Source of the DNA: Lampris incognitus
Taxonomy: Eukaryota; Chordata; Actinopteri; Lampriformes; Lampridae
Assembly: GCF_029633865.1 (NCBI RefSeq)
Contig: NC_079215.1
Location: 55,641,457-55,705,456 of the forward strand
DNA: 64,000 nucleotides
Direction: 5' to 3'
Part shown: one piece after another, positions 1-11,394 of the stretch
Layout: each line of letters opens with the position of its first letter
Numbering within the stretch: position 1 is the stretch's first letter
Notes under the pieces: generated by a model
Told to the model about the DNA's origin: nothing
Database searches by the model: none
The model's input: the letters and a program-made list of their open reading frames with translations, nothing else
Program-made: the position numbers and the translations under genes

Positions 1-973
1 GCAGTTTTAACGTCTGAAGATAAACAATAATCCCGGATACGAGTTCAGCGCGTCCCGTTCAAACCGCTGCACCTTACTCGCAGTGCTAGCTAGCATTAGC
101 AGTAGCTGGCTTTACCGCGGCTGGCGTAAACACCGGGGGGAAGGTGGAGCGACGACTCCAGTATAACCTGATCCTTGCACTAACTTAGCGAGACAGAGAT
201 TTGCATACAGTCGGGTGCTCCTCCACGATGGCGGGGCCTGCTGGCTCCTCGCCTGACGCTCAAATAAAATACCTCCCCTCGTGTTGTGTTGGCCTAGTTG
301 TCGTACACATCGTTTTGAAGTAAAGCCAGAACCCGGGAGTATTGCAGAACGCCGATCATAAATATTCTCGCAAATGTCTCGTTGTAATTACTTTGTGTGG
401 CATCTCAGGTAGTGTTTCATTAACAGCTCCGTTGTGTGTGTCTGTGTGCACGCGGCAGTAAAGGGTTCGCGTCAGAGAACTATGTGTGTTGATTGGCACC
501 TACTATTTGGTTTGTAAGCGATGCAGGAGGCGATGGGAGGCCAAAAGCATGGCGGCGTTGCGCATGCTTGGATGAATGAACGCGGCTGCGGTGTCAGACA
601 CGCGAGGCATTCGGCACGACGGGGTGATTAACATAGCTGTGCGTCGCCACTCCTTACACGTTGTGCCAGACGCAGCGGTGACGTCGGCTCATTCGCTTCA
701 TGCCATAACCGACAGTAAATCAGAGCAGTTTCAAGCTGTCGCTTCGGCTTGTGTGAGCTCTCACAATGGCCTTCTGTGCTGATGGGCGACTAAGCGGAAC
801 GGTGTCGCAAGCATTTCAAGTATTAAAAAAAGGCCCTCGCTGTGTTGGAGATACAATCTGGAGACTATTGGACCGGTTAAACGTGGTACATTTGGGCATA
901 CGGGTATGTATCATAACTTAAAATAAGAGTCTGTATCACTCCAGAGTTCATGTAAACGTTAAAGTGCAGGTCT
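1..973. other. Intergenic, no gene recognised
   Basis: I see no supported coding exon here. A short open frame at 576-782 lacks any recognisable domain, and a short ATG-initiated frame near 229 ends after about 36 codons. The stretch is moderately GC-rich with scattered CpG, so a distal promoter or first exon of a neighbouring gene cannot be excluded. Confidence 0.4.
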
Positions 974-1400
974 GGGGGCGTCCGGGTGGCGTGGCGGGTC
1001 TATTCCGTTGCCTGCCAACACGGGGATCCCAGTTTGAATCCCCGTGTCGCCTCCGGCTTGGCCGGGCGCCCCTACAGACACAATTGACCGTGTCTGCTGG
1101 TAGGAAGCCAGATGGGAGTCTGTGTCCTGGTCGCTGCACTAGCGCCTCCTCTGGTCAGTCAGGGCGCCTGTTCGGGGGGGAGGAACTGGGGGGAATAGCG
1201 CGATCCTCTCACGTGCTACGTCCCCCTGGTGAAACTCCTCACTGTCAGGTGAAAAGAAGCGGCTGGCGACTCCACATGTATCGGAGGAGGCATGTGGTAG
1301 TCTGCAGCACCTCCCCGGATCGGAAGAGGGGGCGGAGCCGCGACCGGGATGGCTTGGAAGAGTGGGGTAATTGGACGGATATGATTGGGGAGAAAAAGGG
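974..1400 (+). repeat. tRNA-derived SINE, family A, near full length
   Basis: This is a short interspersed element. Its head resembles a tRNA gene, with an A-box-like GTGGCGTGGCGGG and a B-box-like GTTTGAATCCC near 1032. The body runs through the block with GGTGAAACTCCTCACTGTCAGG and ends in GGGGAGAAAAAGGG. The same body recurs at 18206-18592, in reverse at 23158-23471, and in an internally deleted copy at 24317-24471, which defines the family. SINEs of this type are transcribed by Pol III and moved by LINE machinery. It runs directly into the GGGAA tract. It resembles fish SINEs of the AFC type, but I cannot confirm the family name. Confidence 0.75.
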
Positions 1401-1690
1401 AAGGGGAGGGGAGGGAAGGGAAGGGAAGGGAAGGGAAGGGAAGGAGCAGGGAGGGGAGGGAAGGGGAGGGAAGGGAAGGGAAGGGAAGGGAAGGGAAGGG
1501 GAAGGGAAGGGAAGGAGCAGGGAAGGGAAGGGAAGGGAAGGGAAGGGGAAGGAGCAGGGAAGGGAAGGGAAGGGAAGGGAAGGGAAGGAGCAGGGAGGGG
1601 AGGGAAGGGAAGGGAAGGGAAGGAGCAGGGAAGGGAAGGGAAGGGAAGGAGCAGGGAAGGGAAGGGAAGGGAAGGGGAGGGGATGGGATG
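1385..1690 (+). repeat. (GGGAA)n polypurine microsatellite
   Basis: About 300 bp of almost pure purine strand, built from GGGAA and GGGAAGG units with regular GGAGCAGG interruptions. It grew from the A/G-rich tail of the SINE. Long ORFs through it on both strands are low-complexity artefacts. Confidence 0.95.
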
Positions 1691-1934
1691 CAAGTCTAGT
1701 GTTTATATTTCACATTCTGCCCATCCCTATATCCAAAAGTCAGACGGCAACTTTTCCAAGTGAGGAAAGTCCCCAATCCAGTTTATCAACCACGAAGAAG
1801 CGAACTGACACGGGCCCATGTTTCTCAGCTGGGGCGAACAGCCAAGTCCTTGTGTTCTTATGGCGTTTATACGCATGTCTCACCAGTAGGTCATCTGTTA
1901 TATTTGTAGTTTAGTGACAGTTAGCCGTTGCTAT
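1691..1934. other. No feature seen
   Basis: Unique-looking sequence between the GGGAA tract and the hAT-like element; its last 8 bases are the left target duplication GTTGCTAT of that element. Confidence 0.4.
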
Positions 1935-2528
1935 CAGTGGCGGCTGCTGCTAAAACTTTGGGGGGGGGGGCGCCATTTACCTTGGTGCAGCACACCTGAC
2001 AGCTGCTTTAATGTCCACACAGTCACAGAGTTATTAAGAAGGACAATGTCGCCTACAGAATTTCTCAGAGTTCGTAGACGGTGGGTGATGGGCAGTCGAG
2101 ACGAGGCGTCGTGGTGGGTGGGAACACGATTGGCAGCCATGAGAATTGCCCAATTACATTAGATCAAAACACATTAAAACAATACCACTTCGCTGCCAAT
2201 AAAAGTGGGAGTGGCTGCTGCGCCCCATGGAAAAACTGAAGAATCCAAATCAGACAGCAGACTCAGTTCACCTGCTCGCCAAAAGTTTGAGGGCTTGCAT
2301 AAGGTGTCGTTTGGCCGGCACCCCTCACCCAGGAAGTATATGTACTCACGACAGAAATCAACCAAATACCATCTGGAACCAACATTTAATGGCTGCTGAC
2401 AGGCGATCACAGACCGAACACACTTTTATTTCATAATTATTTGCATTATACAGCTAAATTGTATCTAACATGTCTCGATATTTGAAGGGGGCGGCGCCCC
2501 AGCGCCCTGTACTGGCCAGCCGCCACTA
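1935..2528. mobile_element. hAT-like non-autonomous DNA transposon, 594 bp
   Basis: The element begins CAGTGGCGGCTG and ends CAGCCGCCACTA, which are inverted repeats with one terminal mismatch. It is flanked by a perfect 8-bp direct repeat GTTGCTAT at 1927-1934 and 2529-2536. An 8-bp duplication with CAG-type ends is the signature of hAT insertion. G-rich and C-rich subterminal tracts follow the ends. No transposase is recognisable inside, so it was presumably mobilised in trans. Superfamily assignment rests on the duplication length and the ends only. Confidence 0.8.
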
Positions 2529-2909
2529 GTTGCTATTACAAACACATGTTTCCTGCTGTCCGTCAGCCGACGCGGCCTTGAGCTGATGAAATGAAACAGC
2601 CTGCATGAGCATAACAACAAAGACCGGGAGGGAAACAATGCATAATGACATGTCCACACAGTCGGTGTAGGTCCTTTCCTAACGGCCAAACCTCCTAGAG
2701 CACACGGTGTCGTGTTCCCACACTTGTTCTTATCACCCTGCTTCATGAGCCACGAATGAGGTCCACGTCGGCCCTAATGATGACGGCTTCCAGAAATAAG
2801 GACTAAGGAAAAGCTCCGTTTCCGATGATACCCGGCGGTCTAACAGTGTCCCCCCGGAGGGCTTTATGATCTGATCTCTTGAAAACCTCAGTAGATAGAT
2901 AGGACTGAC

Positions 2910-3119
2910 CTGGGCACGGAGGGCGTTGACGTTTCTTTCCTGCTGGGACCAGTCCTGGGTGCGGGAGGCATTCTTGATCCCCCAGTTAGCTATCTGTTTC
3001 TCCAATTGCTTGTTGGCCTCCTGCAGCCTGTTCACCTGGTCCAGGAAGCCCTTGAGATGCGCATTGAGGCCGTGCTTGCTCCAACGACCGTCCTTAAGTG
3101 AATCCATCGAGGCAATGAG
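2910..3119 (-). CDS. Type I keratin-like exon (intermediate filament coil 1A), partial gene
   Basis: This 210-bp exon encodes 70 residues of an intermediate-filament rod. Residues around HLKGFLDQVNRLQEANKQLE match the helix-initiation region of type I keratins, and the end, ...DWSQQERNVNALRAQ, aligns with the last residues of keratin exon 1 (compare the complete gene at 44281, exon 1 ending ADLRKK). The donor is CAG|gtcagt at 2909 and the acceptor is tttatacag at 3120. Both ends are phase 0, and the 3' boundary coincides with the conserved keratin intron 1. An ATG is four codons inside the exon. No later exons are seen down to position 1, so they lie off the left edge or are lost. The usual [13 protein letters not shown] core is quite diverged, so this is a distant paralogue or a relic. 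Confidence 0.65.
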
Positions 3120-4918
3120 CTGTATAAATACAGACAGTGACAAGTTAAGAGACAGTGGCGTTCTCTTGCAGTCCAACAACAGCAGCACAGGGTGGTGACA
3201 GAATCGCCGGGAATCTCCCTTAGCAACGCGTCTGTTGAAGAAAAACCAACAGTATCTCTCTCACGGCATGTTCACAGAACCACAATAGAAGTTACAGCTT
3301 TCACACCCGTCACGCTGCCACCCATATGTACCGCGGCGAGATACACCTCCAGAGGCGTTCCCTGGGTAAATGTTTACCCAGCAGTACTCACCTGAGGTTG
3401 TGTGGCCTTTCCACAAAGACCAGGACCCAGTGTGAGTTTATGGGAGCTTGTTAAGCAGACATGGGCGATTTCTGGTCACAGCAGCTAAAACCCCCACCCC
3501 CGACTGACGGAGCTCGGCCACATTCCCCTTCGCCGGAGTTGGTCGACGCTTTCTCCTTCCCCTTGTGCCCCGGATCACTGCCAGGAGCCTTGGGAGGATC
3601 AGATAAGGCAGACGGGCTGCAGTTGACCTGTTGCTCTACAAACAAGTGTCACTTAGTACCCTTGGGGGCCAGCCATGACACAGATATTGCTCCCTGCCCC
3701 ACATCCCTGCAATAACAGCCTCTGGCAGTGGGTAAAGGACTGGGTAAGCACTGAACACGGCGCTTACATCACCAGCGCTCTGAGGGCCTTTGTACTCGCT
3801 CAGCCCGGATTACTGAGCTGCTTTCATAAAGACAGCAATATTAACTATGGAGGGAATGTTCAGGGACACACAGCGACAGGGGTTGTGTGTGTGTGCGCGT
3901 GTGTGTTTATGCGTCTGAATGGCGGCGTAGTCGGTGTTAAAATATACCAGAACCGATGTGAAATCAATCTCTCTACAAAACAGCCTAACGTCGCAGACGT
4001 CGCGCGTTGTGTTGAAAGTTGTCGAGTTTGCCCGATCACTCTCTTGACCTGTGTGAACAAAACAAACGATCGCCCAGTGTCTGACTAACTGTGACGCAGA
4101 TAACGTCTTCCAAACATTCTCGACACCTTGCCGCGAGGCCTTATTATGTCCTGCTTCGGGTTGATTATAACGGGCGGGGGAAAACGACGGGCACGGAAAA
4201 GTAGAGCGAACGAGAGCTTGTAAAACATTTAATAAAGCCACGTTGAAATAAACGTGGACTGCTGCTGGAAAGTGTCCGTCTCCGAGTGTTAATGCACAAC
4301 ACAACATGGTTGTTGATTTAGACCATGAGATGAGTTAATACTACGGCTCTAGTACAGGATAGTCAGTTAATCGTCGGTGCTGGACTCGGTTAAGTCACAG
4401 AGAAAAGAAGGTCGATGAAGATCTGCAGTCTGCCCAGTGAAGATGCCGGAAAAGGAATTTAATGATGCCAAATTTGTATCTAATTCTGTTGCTATGCCAA
4501 CTGCAATCACTTCCTTTGCTGTTTGATCCATCGTAAGCAGTACAACAGACGATATGGTATGAGTGCAAATATCATAAACATACTCACGTTATTTAAGGTG
4601 CTATGATAAGATGTACCGGTATGTTAGGCTATGACAGGGTGTAGTTTTCAAACAAGAAAAAAAAAAATGGAGATGCAATGGTTGCCATGTAACAAATAGA
4701 ATTCTCCTCCTGACTGACTCCTGACTGCAGGACTATGGGGGCGCCTTTTGTAAAAAGTTGCAACTTCTGATTTCCCGCTCAGTTTTTGCACGTTTGACAT
4801 TTGCCAAACGTAAAAAAAAAAAAAATGCAATACAATTTTCACCTGTCACCTTTTTTTTGTTAAACATTTAGAGAGAAATTCTCGTAAAATATTGTAATAC
4901 CTTTTTCGAGAGCAATGC
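3120..4918. other. Flank of the keratin-like exon, no gene seen
   Basis: No recognisable domain in any frame. It contains a short TG-rich run near 3883-3907 and A-rich tracts near 4655 and 4811. Open frames here (for example 3810-4307 on the minus strand) have no keratin or transposon similarity that I recognise. Confidence 0.4.
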
Positions 4919-4934
4919 TCCGCATTAAAACAAA

Positions 4935-4995
4935 ATTAAGTCAAGTCAACTTCATTTGTATAGCCCAATATCACAAATTACAAATTTGCCTCACA
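4935..4995 (+). repeat. Fish interspersed repeat tail (TCAAG-type)
   Basis: The short segment reading ...AAGTCAAGTCAACTTC...GTATAGCCCAATATCACA is a widespread teleost repeat fragment. A reverse-orientation relative is at 22826-22905, and shorter TCAAG-type runs occur near 41660 and 59725. Confidence 0.5.
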
Positions 4996-5125
4996 AATTA
5001 TAAAATATTAAATATTAATTTATAAAATATCAAAAATGATAAAATAATGTAAATGAAAAATATAAGTGTAAAATCCAAATAAATGTACATGTTCTAACTG
5101 ACCACGCCCCCTATGTGTGACGCTC

Positions 5126-6113
5126 AGTGCGTTTACATGATGTTAGAAAAAGTCGATTTATTGTGTTAGTCCCGACTAAAGCTGGACTTTTAAACTACAT
5201 GTAAACGTGTTAGTCCGACTGAAATCGTAGTAAATCGAATTTCTCGAAGTCGGACTAACACACCTAGACTAACTCTGGCATGTATACGTAAACCTTTTTT
5301 ATTTTGCTCGGTAAATTTCCCATTCACAAAGCCAGAATACTTAAATCAAGACCTTTATTCAAACTATTTTTGATAGATATTGAATGTTACTTTGAGTCTC
5401 TGAATTTTGTAACAAACAAAAAAAGGTATATGTCAGTGAACAAAATGTATTTAGAAATGTTCAGTTGAAGAACTCTGTCACTAAGTTGCTTTATTTATTC
5501 TTTCCTTATTTATTTATGTTATCTATATACTTTTTATATCCTTCCTCTCTGTTGGAATTATTATGTATATACTTTCATTTAATGGACTGGAATGACTGAC
5601 TATTGTTTGTTCATATTTAAAAAAAATAGCAACCAGCTGAAAGGGGGCATATCGCCACCTACCGTACCGGGGTGGGATATACTTCCGTCAATAAATCGAT
5701 TCTGCCCCGGTTCTTGTATACTGGGACCACGTCAGTAGTCCAATTGACCTTTCCCGAAACCCAGAACGCAAGAAGCGCAATGTGGGCAATAGATTTGGCA
5801 GTATAGCAGACCCCATGGCCAGCTTAACCCATCCAAAATCAACAACAATACCTGTCTGCTCCAAGCTAAGCTTGCTACTAGCTATTATTGATATCTAATA
5901 CAGCTAACGTATTATTACTGTTACTTTTACCCACACGATGCGCTGATTTCTTCCTTCATGTTTTGGTGTTTTCCGGCTACTTCCTGGATAGTTCAGAAAT
6001 GCTTGACGGGCATAGCAACAGTAACTAAGGGGGGCGGGACTTTGCGAAAGGTCAATTACACGGCCTAATCGAGCTATAACCGTAGCTCGATTTAGCTATG
6101 CATGTAAACGCGT
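5126..6113. mobile_element. Degenerate inverted-repeat DNA element with nested palindromes
   Basis: The left end, CAGTGCGTTTACATG near 5127, and the right end, CATGTAAACGC near 6101, are inverted repeats of each other, which suggests a DNA transposon of about 1 kb. Inside are a hairpin at about 5206-5264 (GTGTTAGTCCGACT paired with AGTCGGACTAACAC) and a second inverted pair at about 5738-5760 and 6040-6058 (ATTGACCTTTC and GAAAGGTCAAT). No transposase is seen. The nested pairs may be separate miniature elements. No convincing target duplication was found. Confidence 0.45.
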
Positions 6114-6348
6114 GATTTTTTTTTCGTACCCGTTTTCCGGGAACTCTGCCTCTGGTTGGCTAGTACTCGTTGCCTCCGTTGATTAGGTTGGTTAAGGTCA
6201 GGGTTAGGGTGGGGTTGGGGATAGGGTTAGCCAATCAAGAGCTAGAGTAGGGGCGGGTCTTCCCGGAATCCACGTGAACGCTCGCTTAACGAGTACTAGC
6301 CAATCAGAGGCCGAGTTCCCGGAAAACGGGTACGAAAAAAAGTCACGC
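6110..6348. mobile_element. Palindromic MITE of about 239 bp
   Basis: Arms of about 60 bp (6110-6171 and 6288-6348) are near-perfect inverted repeats; each contains CGTACCCGTTTTCCGGGAAC or its complement. The centre is rich in GGTTAGGG-like runs. The structure is that of a fold-back miniature inverted-repeat element sitting at the right end of the 5126-6113 element. Confidence 0.7.
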
Positions 6349-6354
6349 ATGCTG

Positions 6355-7180
6355 CGTACCACTGAGGTCGCCACTCGTGTACGTCATAAGCACTCGCCTG
6401 TAATTTAAAGTGACCACACCATAACTCTACAATGCTTGAGAACTAGGTGTGTGTAAATAAGGTTTAATATCCAGAACAAAGAAAACATTTGTGTTAGAAA
6501 GTAAAGAGGGTTTTGCATTTGAAACAACTGGAGTTAGGGAAAGTAGGTTTCATATTAAACATGTTGTGACTTAAGTTGATGTGAAATCTCATATGGAAAT
6601 TGGTTTCAGAGGAAATAGTGATTGAGATGATGGAAAAGTAATTTCCTACAGCTGAAATAAATTGAGAAATAAGATAAAGACAGTTATTTGATGATATTTG
6701 ATTTTATTGTAATTTCATTTATATTTTGAAAAGGTAAGACTTTTATGTTTACTGTATTTGATTGAGTTCCATATATTACTCATTTCATGAAGGAATATTC
6801 TTAGATCATTAAGATAACTGGGAGAAACCTACAAAAAAAACTAATCTTCAAAACATTATTATTTGTATATACATAAGTTAAAAAGAACTAGGCGCCCCTA
6901 AGGGAGAGTTTAGTTAATTTAAGGTTTCATGTCCATCACCGCAGCATGGAGGCGCTACATTAAGCTCATTTATCATCAGTAATGAACCTGAGAAAGAAGT
7001 TTATATCGTTTTTCAACTGTACTTTGCCTTAAAAAATCATTACAATTGTCTGGTAGTTTTCGCTCTCGCGAGGTGCACGTGATTCGCGGGTGGGAGGGGG
7101 GGCGCAGGCAGAACTCAGCACAACACCGTGGCTGAGACCGCCCTCCTCCATGCAGAGCACTAGTGACTGCGTTTACATGA
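6355..7180. other. Inverted segment carrying the first half of a Ty3/gypsy 5' LTR
   Basis: Bases 6431 down to 6355 (minus strand) match the first 77 bp of the intact 3' LTR (11161-11237). The remaining 77 bp of the 5' LTR are in plus orientation at 7183-7259. The intervening segment is therefore inverted relative to the element, with both breakpoints at the LTR sequence GGTACGTAGC. The rest of the segment, 6432-7160, is AT-rich with no gene that I recognise. Confidence 0.7.
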
Positions 7181-7534
7181 CGTAGCACGAGGGGTGATTG
7201 AAGCAGGGGACGTGTGTACAACTTAACCGGTCCACTGTGGAGTTTACAGGCACGTTACATGGTACCAGAAGTCGGATAATGGCTCAAGGGCTTCGTCGCA
7301 TCGACCCCTTAACCTTCGACGACAATATTGCCGATAACTGGCGGAAATTTGACAGGGAATGGAGAATTTAATGCAACGCGGGGTTGTCGGATAAATCAAA
7401 GAAAGTGCAAGCCTTACACGCTCCTAAACCTCGTGTGTGGCATAGAACGTGACTCACCCTGGAATTAGTGATAAGTACCCGTATGCTCCATGAGCAGTTA
7501 GAAAAGAGCTCCAAGGAGTTAAAGAAAGAAGCGG

Positions 7535-10162
7535 ATGTGTGCGCTGTTCAGAAAACTCGCTGTGGCAAACCGCAATGGACAACACGCCCCTGACCGCAGT
7601 AAATGTTATGCATTCAATAAACAATGCAATAATTATGGCAAACTCAATCATTTTGCTAAATGCTGCAGATCCACACCAGCATGGCCCATAGTTGGCGCCA
7701 AAGCTCCCAGTCAATACAGAAAAAGACAGCCAGATAGAGTGAACGAACTGGCCACACAACCAGACAGTACTTTGGATAATACTTTTCATTGTGACCCAGT
7801 TGATTCACCCACTCAGAAAGGAGAAATCTTCACAACGCTGAAACTGAAAAGAGGAAAGGGGCAACTGAAGGCAAAAGTGGACACTGGTGCCAAATGCAAT
7901 GTGATGTCCAAACACATGTTGCATGCAGTTGACTGCGCAATCCCTGTGAATACAGATGAAAGAGTCAATCTTGTGGCCTATGGGGGTGAGACAATTAACA
8001 CAGAGGGCACAGCAATATTACACTGTCTGCAGGGGCATTTCAAATTTCATGTGGTCAATAGGAATGTGAGACCATTGCTAGGACTACAAGACCGTGTTGC
8101 CATGGGACTCATACACCTTGGACCTGACATCCACACCCTACAACAAGAAGCACCAGAGGTATGGGAATACAAAGACCTGTTTGATAGCAACACTATAGGT
8201 ACATTGCCAGTCATATATCACATGAGGGTAGACGACACTATTGCTTCTACAGTGTGTGCGCCTCGCAAGGTTCCAATAGCCATGAAAGAAACGTTTAAGG
8301 CAGAGCTTGATCAAATGACTGCACTTGGTGTCATAGTGCCAGAAAATGAAGCCACAGAAGGGGTGTCCGCCATGGTTGCAGCCAAGAAAAAAGATGGAAC
8401 TGTGAGAATTTGCATCGGCCCAGTGCACCTGAACAAGGCCCTTCTCAGACCACGTCATCCCCTGAAATCTATTGAACAAATCATTGTAGACATGCCTGGT
8501 GCTAAAGTTTTCAGTATTCTGGATGCCAAATGCTGCGGTTTTTGGCAGATCCCTCTTGAAGCTTCCTCAAGGCTTACAACTTTCATGTCACCCTATGGCC
8601 GCTATAGGTTCCTGAGAATGCCATATGGCATCTGCACAGGCAGCGAGGTGTTCCAAAATGTGATGGAGCAACTGTTCGCTGGACAACCCTGTGAGATTGT
8701 AGTAGATGATATTTTAGTCCGGGGATGTACAATGCAAGAACATGATGATCATCTGAGACAGGTATTGAACAGAATTCGGGCCGTCAACTTGAAGCTCAAT
8801 CCCGACAAATGCAAATTCAGAGTCCGCTGTGTTCACTATGTTGGCCACCTGCTAACTGCTGATGGTGTCAAGCAGGACAAAAAAGCCCTTCAGCAGTTCT
8901 TAGGTATGACAAATTATCTGTCAAAGTTTATCCCTCAATACAGTGAGGTTACTGGTCCCCTGAGACAACTGATACTCAAAGATGTGGAGTGGACTTGGCA
9001 TGAAACCCATGATGCGGCATTCAACAAGCTGAAACAAGCAGTGACAAACCCACCAGTTCTACAGTTCTTTGACATATTGAAGCCAGTGGTCATATCAGTT
9101 GATGCATCGCAGCATGGTCTGGGTGTGGTGTGTCTCCAGCAAGGGAGGCCTGTGGCATTCGCATCACGTGCCCTCACACCCACTGAGTCAAGGTATGCAC
9201 AGATTGAAAAAGAAATGTTGGCTCTCGTCTTTGCAACCAAGAAGTTCCATGACTTCATCTATGGACATCCTGTCACAGTTGAAACTGACCACCAGCCTTT
9301 AATAACAATTCTGAGGAAACCACTTCACACTGCGTCACCTCGCCTGCAGGGCACGATGTTGAAATTACATTGCTACAACCTGGATGTGATTTATAAATGC
9401 GGTAAAGAACTTTTTGTTGCTGATGCTTTATCACATGCACACCTACCGATAACTGAGCCTGCACTTACTGATGACCTGTTGGATGCCATGACAGTCCAAG
9501 TGCTCTCCTCACGTCGCAAAGATGAACTGAGAAATGCTGTGGAGAGGGATGTACTGTGTCAACAGCTCTCTGACATTATCCTGCACGGCTGGCCTAACAC
9601 CTCAAGAGAATTACCCCACGCTCTGCATCCCTTCTTTTCAATGAAGGAAGAGTTGACTGTTGAAGATGGACTTCTGCTCTGTGGACAAAGACTAATAATA
9701 CCCCCTGCACTGCAAAAGTTCTATGATGGACAGCTGCACCAAGGCCATCCCGGTATTGACGTCACCAAACACAGAGCTCGGGAGACCATGTACTGGCCCT
9801 CAATGTACACGGACATTGAGAGGGAGGTGTCTCGCTGTGCGGCCTGCAATGCTCTCACACCTCACCACACAAAGGAACCATTGCACCTTCATGAAATCCC
9901 AGACCTTCTATGGTCATTCACTGCAGCAGATATATTCGAATGGCGTGCCAAAATGCATTTAGTGGTTGTGGACTCTTACTCGGGGTGGTTGGAGCTGGAC
10001 TACCTCCCTGATATGAAAAGCACCACAGTCATCACAAAGCTGAAGCAACACTTCGCAACACATCATGTTCCTCAAACCCTCATGACTGGAAATGGGATCC
10101 AATTCACTCGTAAGGACCTCTCAGACTTTGCACAGACATGGGACTTCAGACACGTGGAGTAG
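7535..10162 (+). pseudogene. Ty3/gypsy pol (protease, RT, RNase H, integrase), defective
   Basis: The open frame runs 875 codons. In order: a zinc knuckle around residues 25-45 (CNNYGKLNHFAKC, where the second Cys is Tyr); an aspartic protease motif VDTGAKC near residue 115; reverse transcriptase with YGRYRFLRMPYG and the active-site variant VVDDIL near residue 390; RNase H with SVDASQHGLG and ETDHQPL near 520-590; and an integrase zinc domain (HQGHPG...CAAC) and core near 730-875. The integrase motif normally TDNG reads TGNG, so a catalytic Asp is lost. A stop at 10160 truncates the integrase, and its continuation is in another frame. The ATG at 7535 is simply the first in the frame; the true start would have been in gag. 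Confidence 0.9.
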
Positions 10163-10890
10163 TCCTCATTTCCTGCAATCAAATGGCCTTGCTGAGCGTG
10201 CTGTACGATCCACTAAGCACCTCCTGGAAAAATGCTACCGTGATGGCACGGACATCCGAGCTGCTCTCCTCCACGCTTGCAACATTCCCCGTGATGGACT
10301 CCCCTCTCCTGCACAGCGCCTTCTGTCCAGGCGGACCAGAACTTTCATACCAGTGACCAAAGCCATGCTGCAGCCGGCTATCCACACTAATGTGAAAGCC
10401 GCTATCACAAAAAAAGAGGATGAGGGGGAAAGCATATCATGACCACAATGCCCGGCGCCTCCCTGCATTAAGTCCAGGTCAAATCGTCAGGGTGCAGACT
10501 GCAAGTGGTTTTGACAGGTTAGCAAAGAGTAGAGGGCCCAGCCCCTCAGCTTAACCGCTACTTAATAACATCTCAAGGAACCAACTACATCAGGAATCGG
10601 CGACACCTTCTCCAAGTTGATGAATCCGCACCGGCCATCTCTGAGGATGACCTGCCACAAATTCCCGCTTCAGCAGCACCTGATAGAGAAGCTGGCCGTG
10701 CTGACACTGCACCACTCATACTGTCCATTGCCACACCAGAAATCACCTCAAGTGATTCAGGTGGTAGACAACCTGTGGTGACTCGCTCAGAAATCACCTC
10801 AAGTGATTCAGGTGGTAGATCACCTGTGATGACTCACTCAGGAAGAGTCAGCCACCCCAACCAGCGTTATCGGGATTACATCACCACTTA
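10138..10890 (+). pseudogene. Frameshifted C-terminal part of integrase of element 1
   Basis: From about 10150 the integrase reading continues in another frame (FLQSNGLAERAVRSTKHLLE), which carries the third catalytic acidic residue region, then shifts again near 10430 and has further stops. The last recognisable stretch, ending about 10890, has two tandem copies of EITSSDSGGR, a small internal duplication of about 57 bp at 10738-10819. Confidence 0.7.
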
Positions 10891-11314
10891 GCCCCAGTGA
10901 CTGATAAAACTAATGTGTGCACTGAGAAATATTGTTCTTCCAGTGATTGATTACTGAGTTTCCTTGTTAGTTATTCTGTACCTTATTAGTTACAAATGCC
11001 ATCTCATCTTTTTCTAGCAGGTGAGTTTGGCAGGTTCCTGTTATGTGCTGTACCCCACTCATGCTGTTGTGTTCAGGGATCTGTGCCACTCAAGTTATGC
11101 AACATAGCGGTTGTTTGTGTTGCTGTAATGTATCTTGTGTTACATCTAGAAGAGTGGGAATGTAGAGTTATGGTGTGGTCACTTTAAAATACAGGCGAGT
11201 ACTTATGACGTACACAAGTGGCGACCTCAGTGGTACGTAGCACGAGGGGTAATTGAGGCACTGGACGTGTGTACAACTTCACCGGTCCGCTGTGGAGTTT
11301 ATAGGCACGTCACA

Positions 11315-11394
11315 AGCAACACTACATCACAATACGTACGTGTCAGAGGACACGTTTTTACGAGAGCGAACTACGTGTATATGGACACGTATTA
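11315..11394. other. Short spacer after the 3' LTR of element 1
   Basis: Contains small palindromic pieces around CGTGTCAGAGGACACG near 11340. Related ACGTGT/ACACGT motifs recur near 11770-11820. Confidence 0.3.

Larger units (their letters stand above)
7181..11314 (+). mobile_element. Ty3/gypsy LTR retrotransposon, defective (element 1)
   Basis: The 3' LTR spans 11161-11314 (154 bp, TGTAGAG...GTCACA) and is preceded by the purine tract AGAAGAGTGGGAA. The second half of the 5' LTR is at 7183-7259, followed by a primer-binding-site-like TGGTACCAGAAGTCGG at 7260. Gag is mostly lost: a short reading frame from 7279 stops after about 30 codons, and further gag traces continue to about 7535. A long pol frame follows. 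The first LTR half is inverted upstream. Flanking AGCAT (beside the inverted LTR half) and AGCAA (after 11314) may be a decayed 5-bp target duplication. The element cannot be autonomous. Confidence 0.85.

Noticed and set aside
576-782. 68-codon ORF near the left edge
   Set aside because: No similarity or domain that I recognise, and no splice or promoter context.
964-1914. 316-codon ORF and overlapping frames on both strands through the GGGAA tract
   Set aside because: Low-complexity translation of a microsatellite joined to a SINE; no domain and no codon structure.
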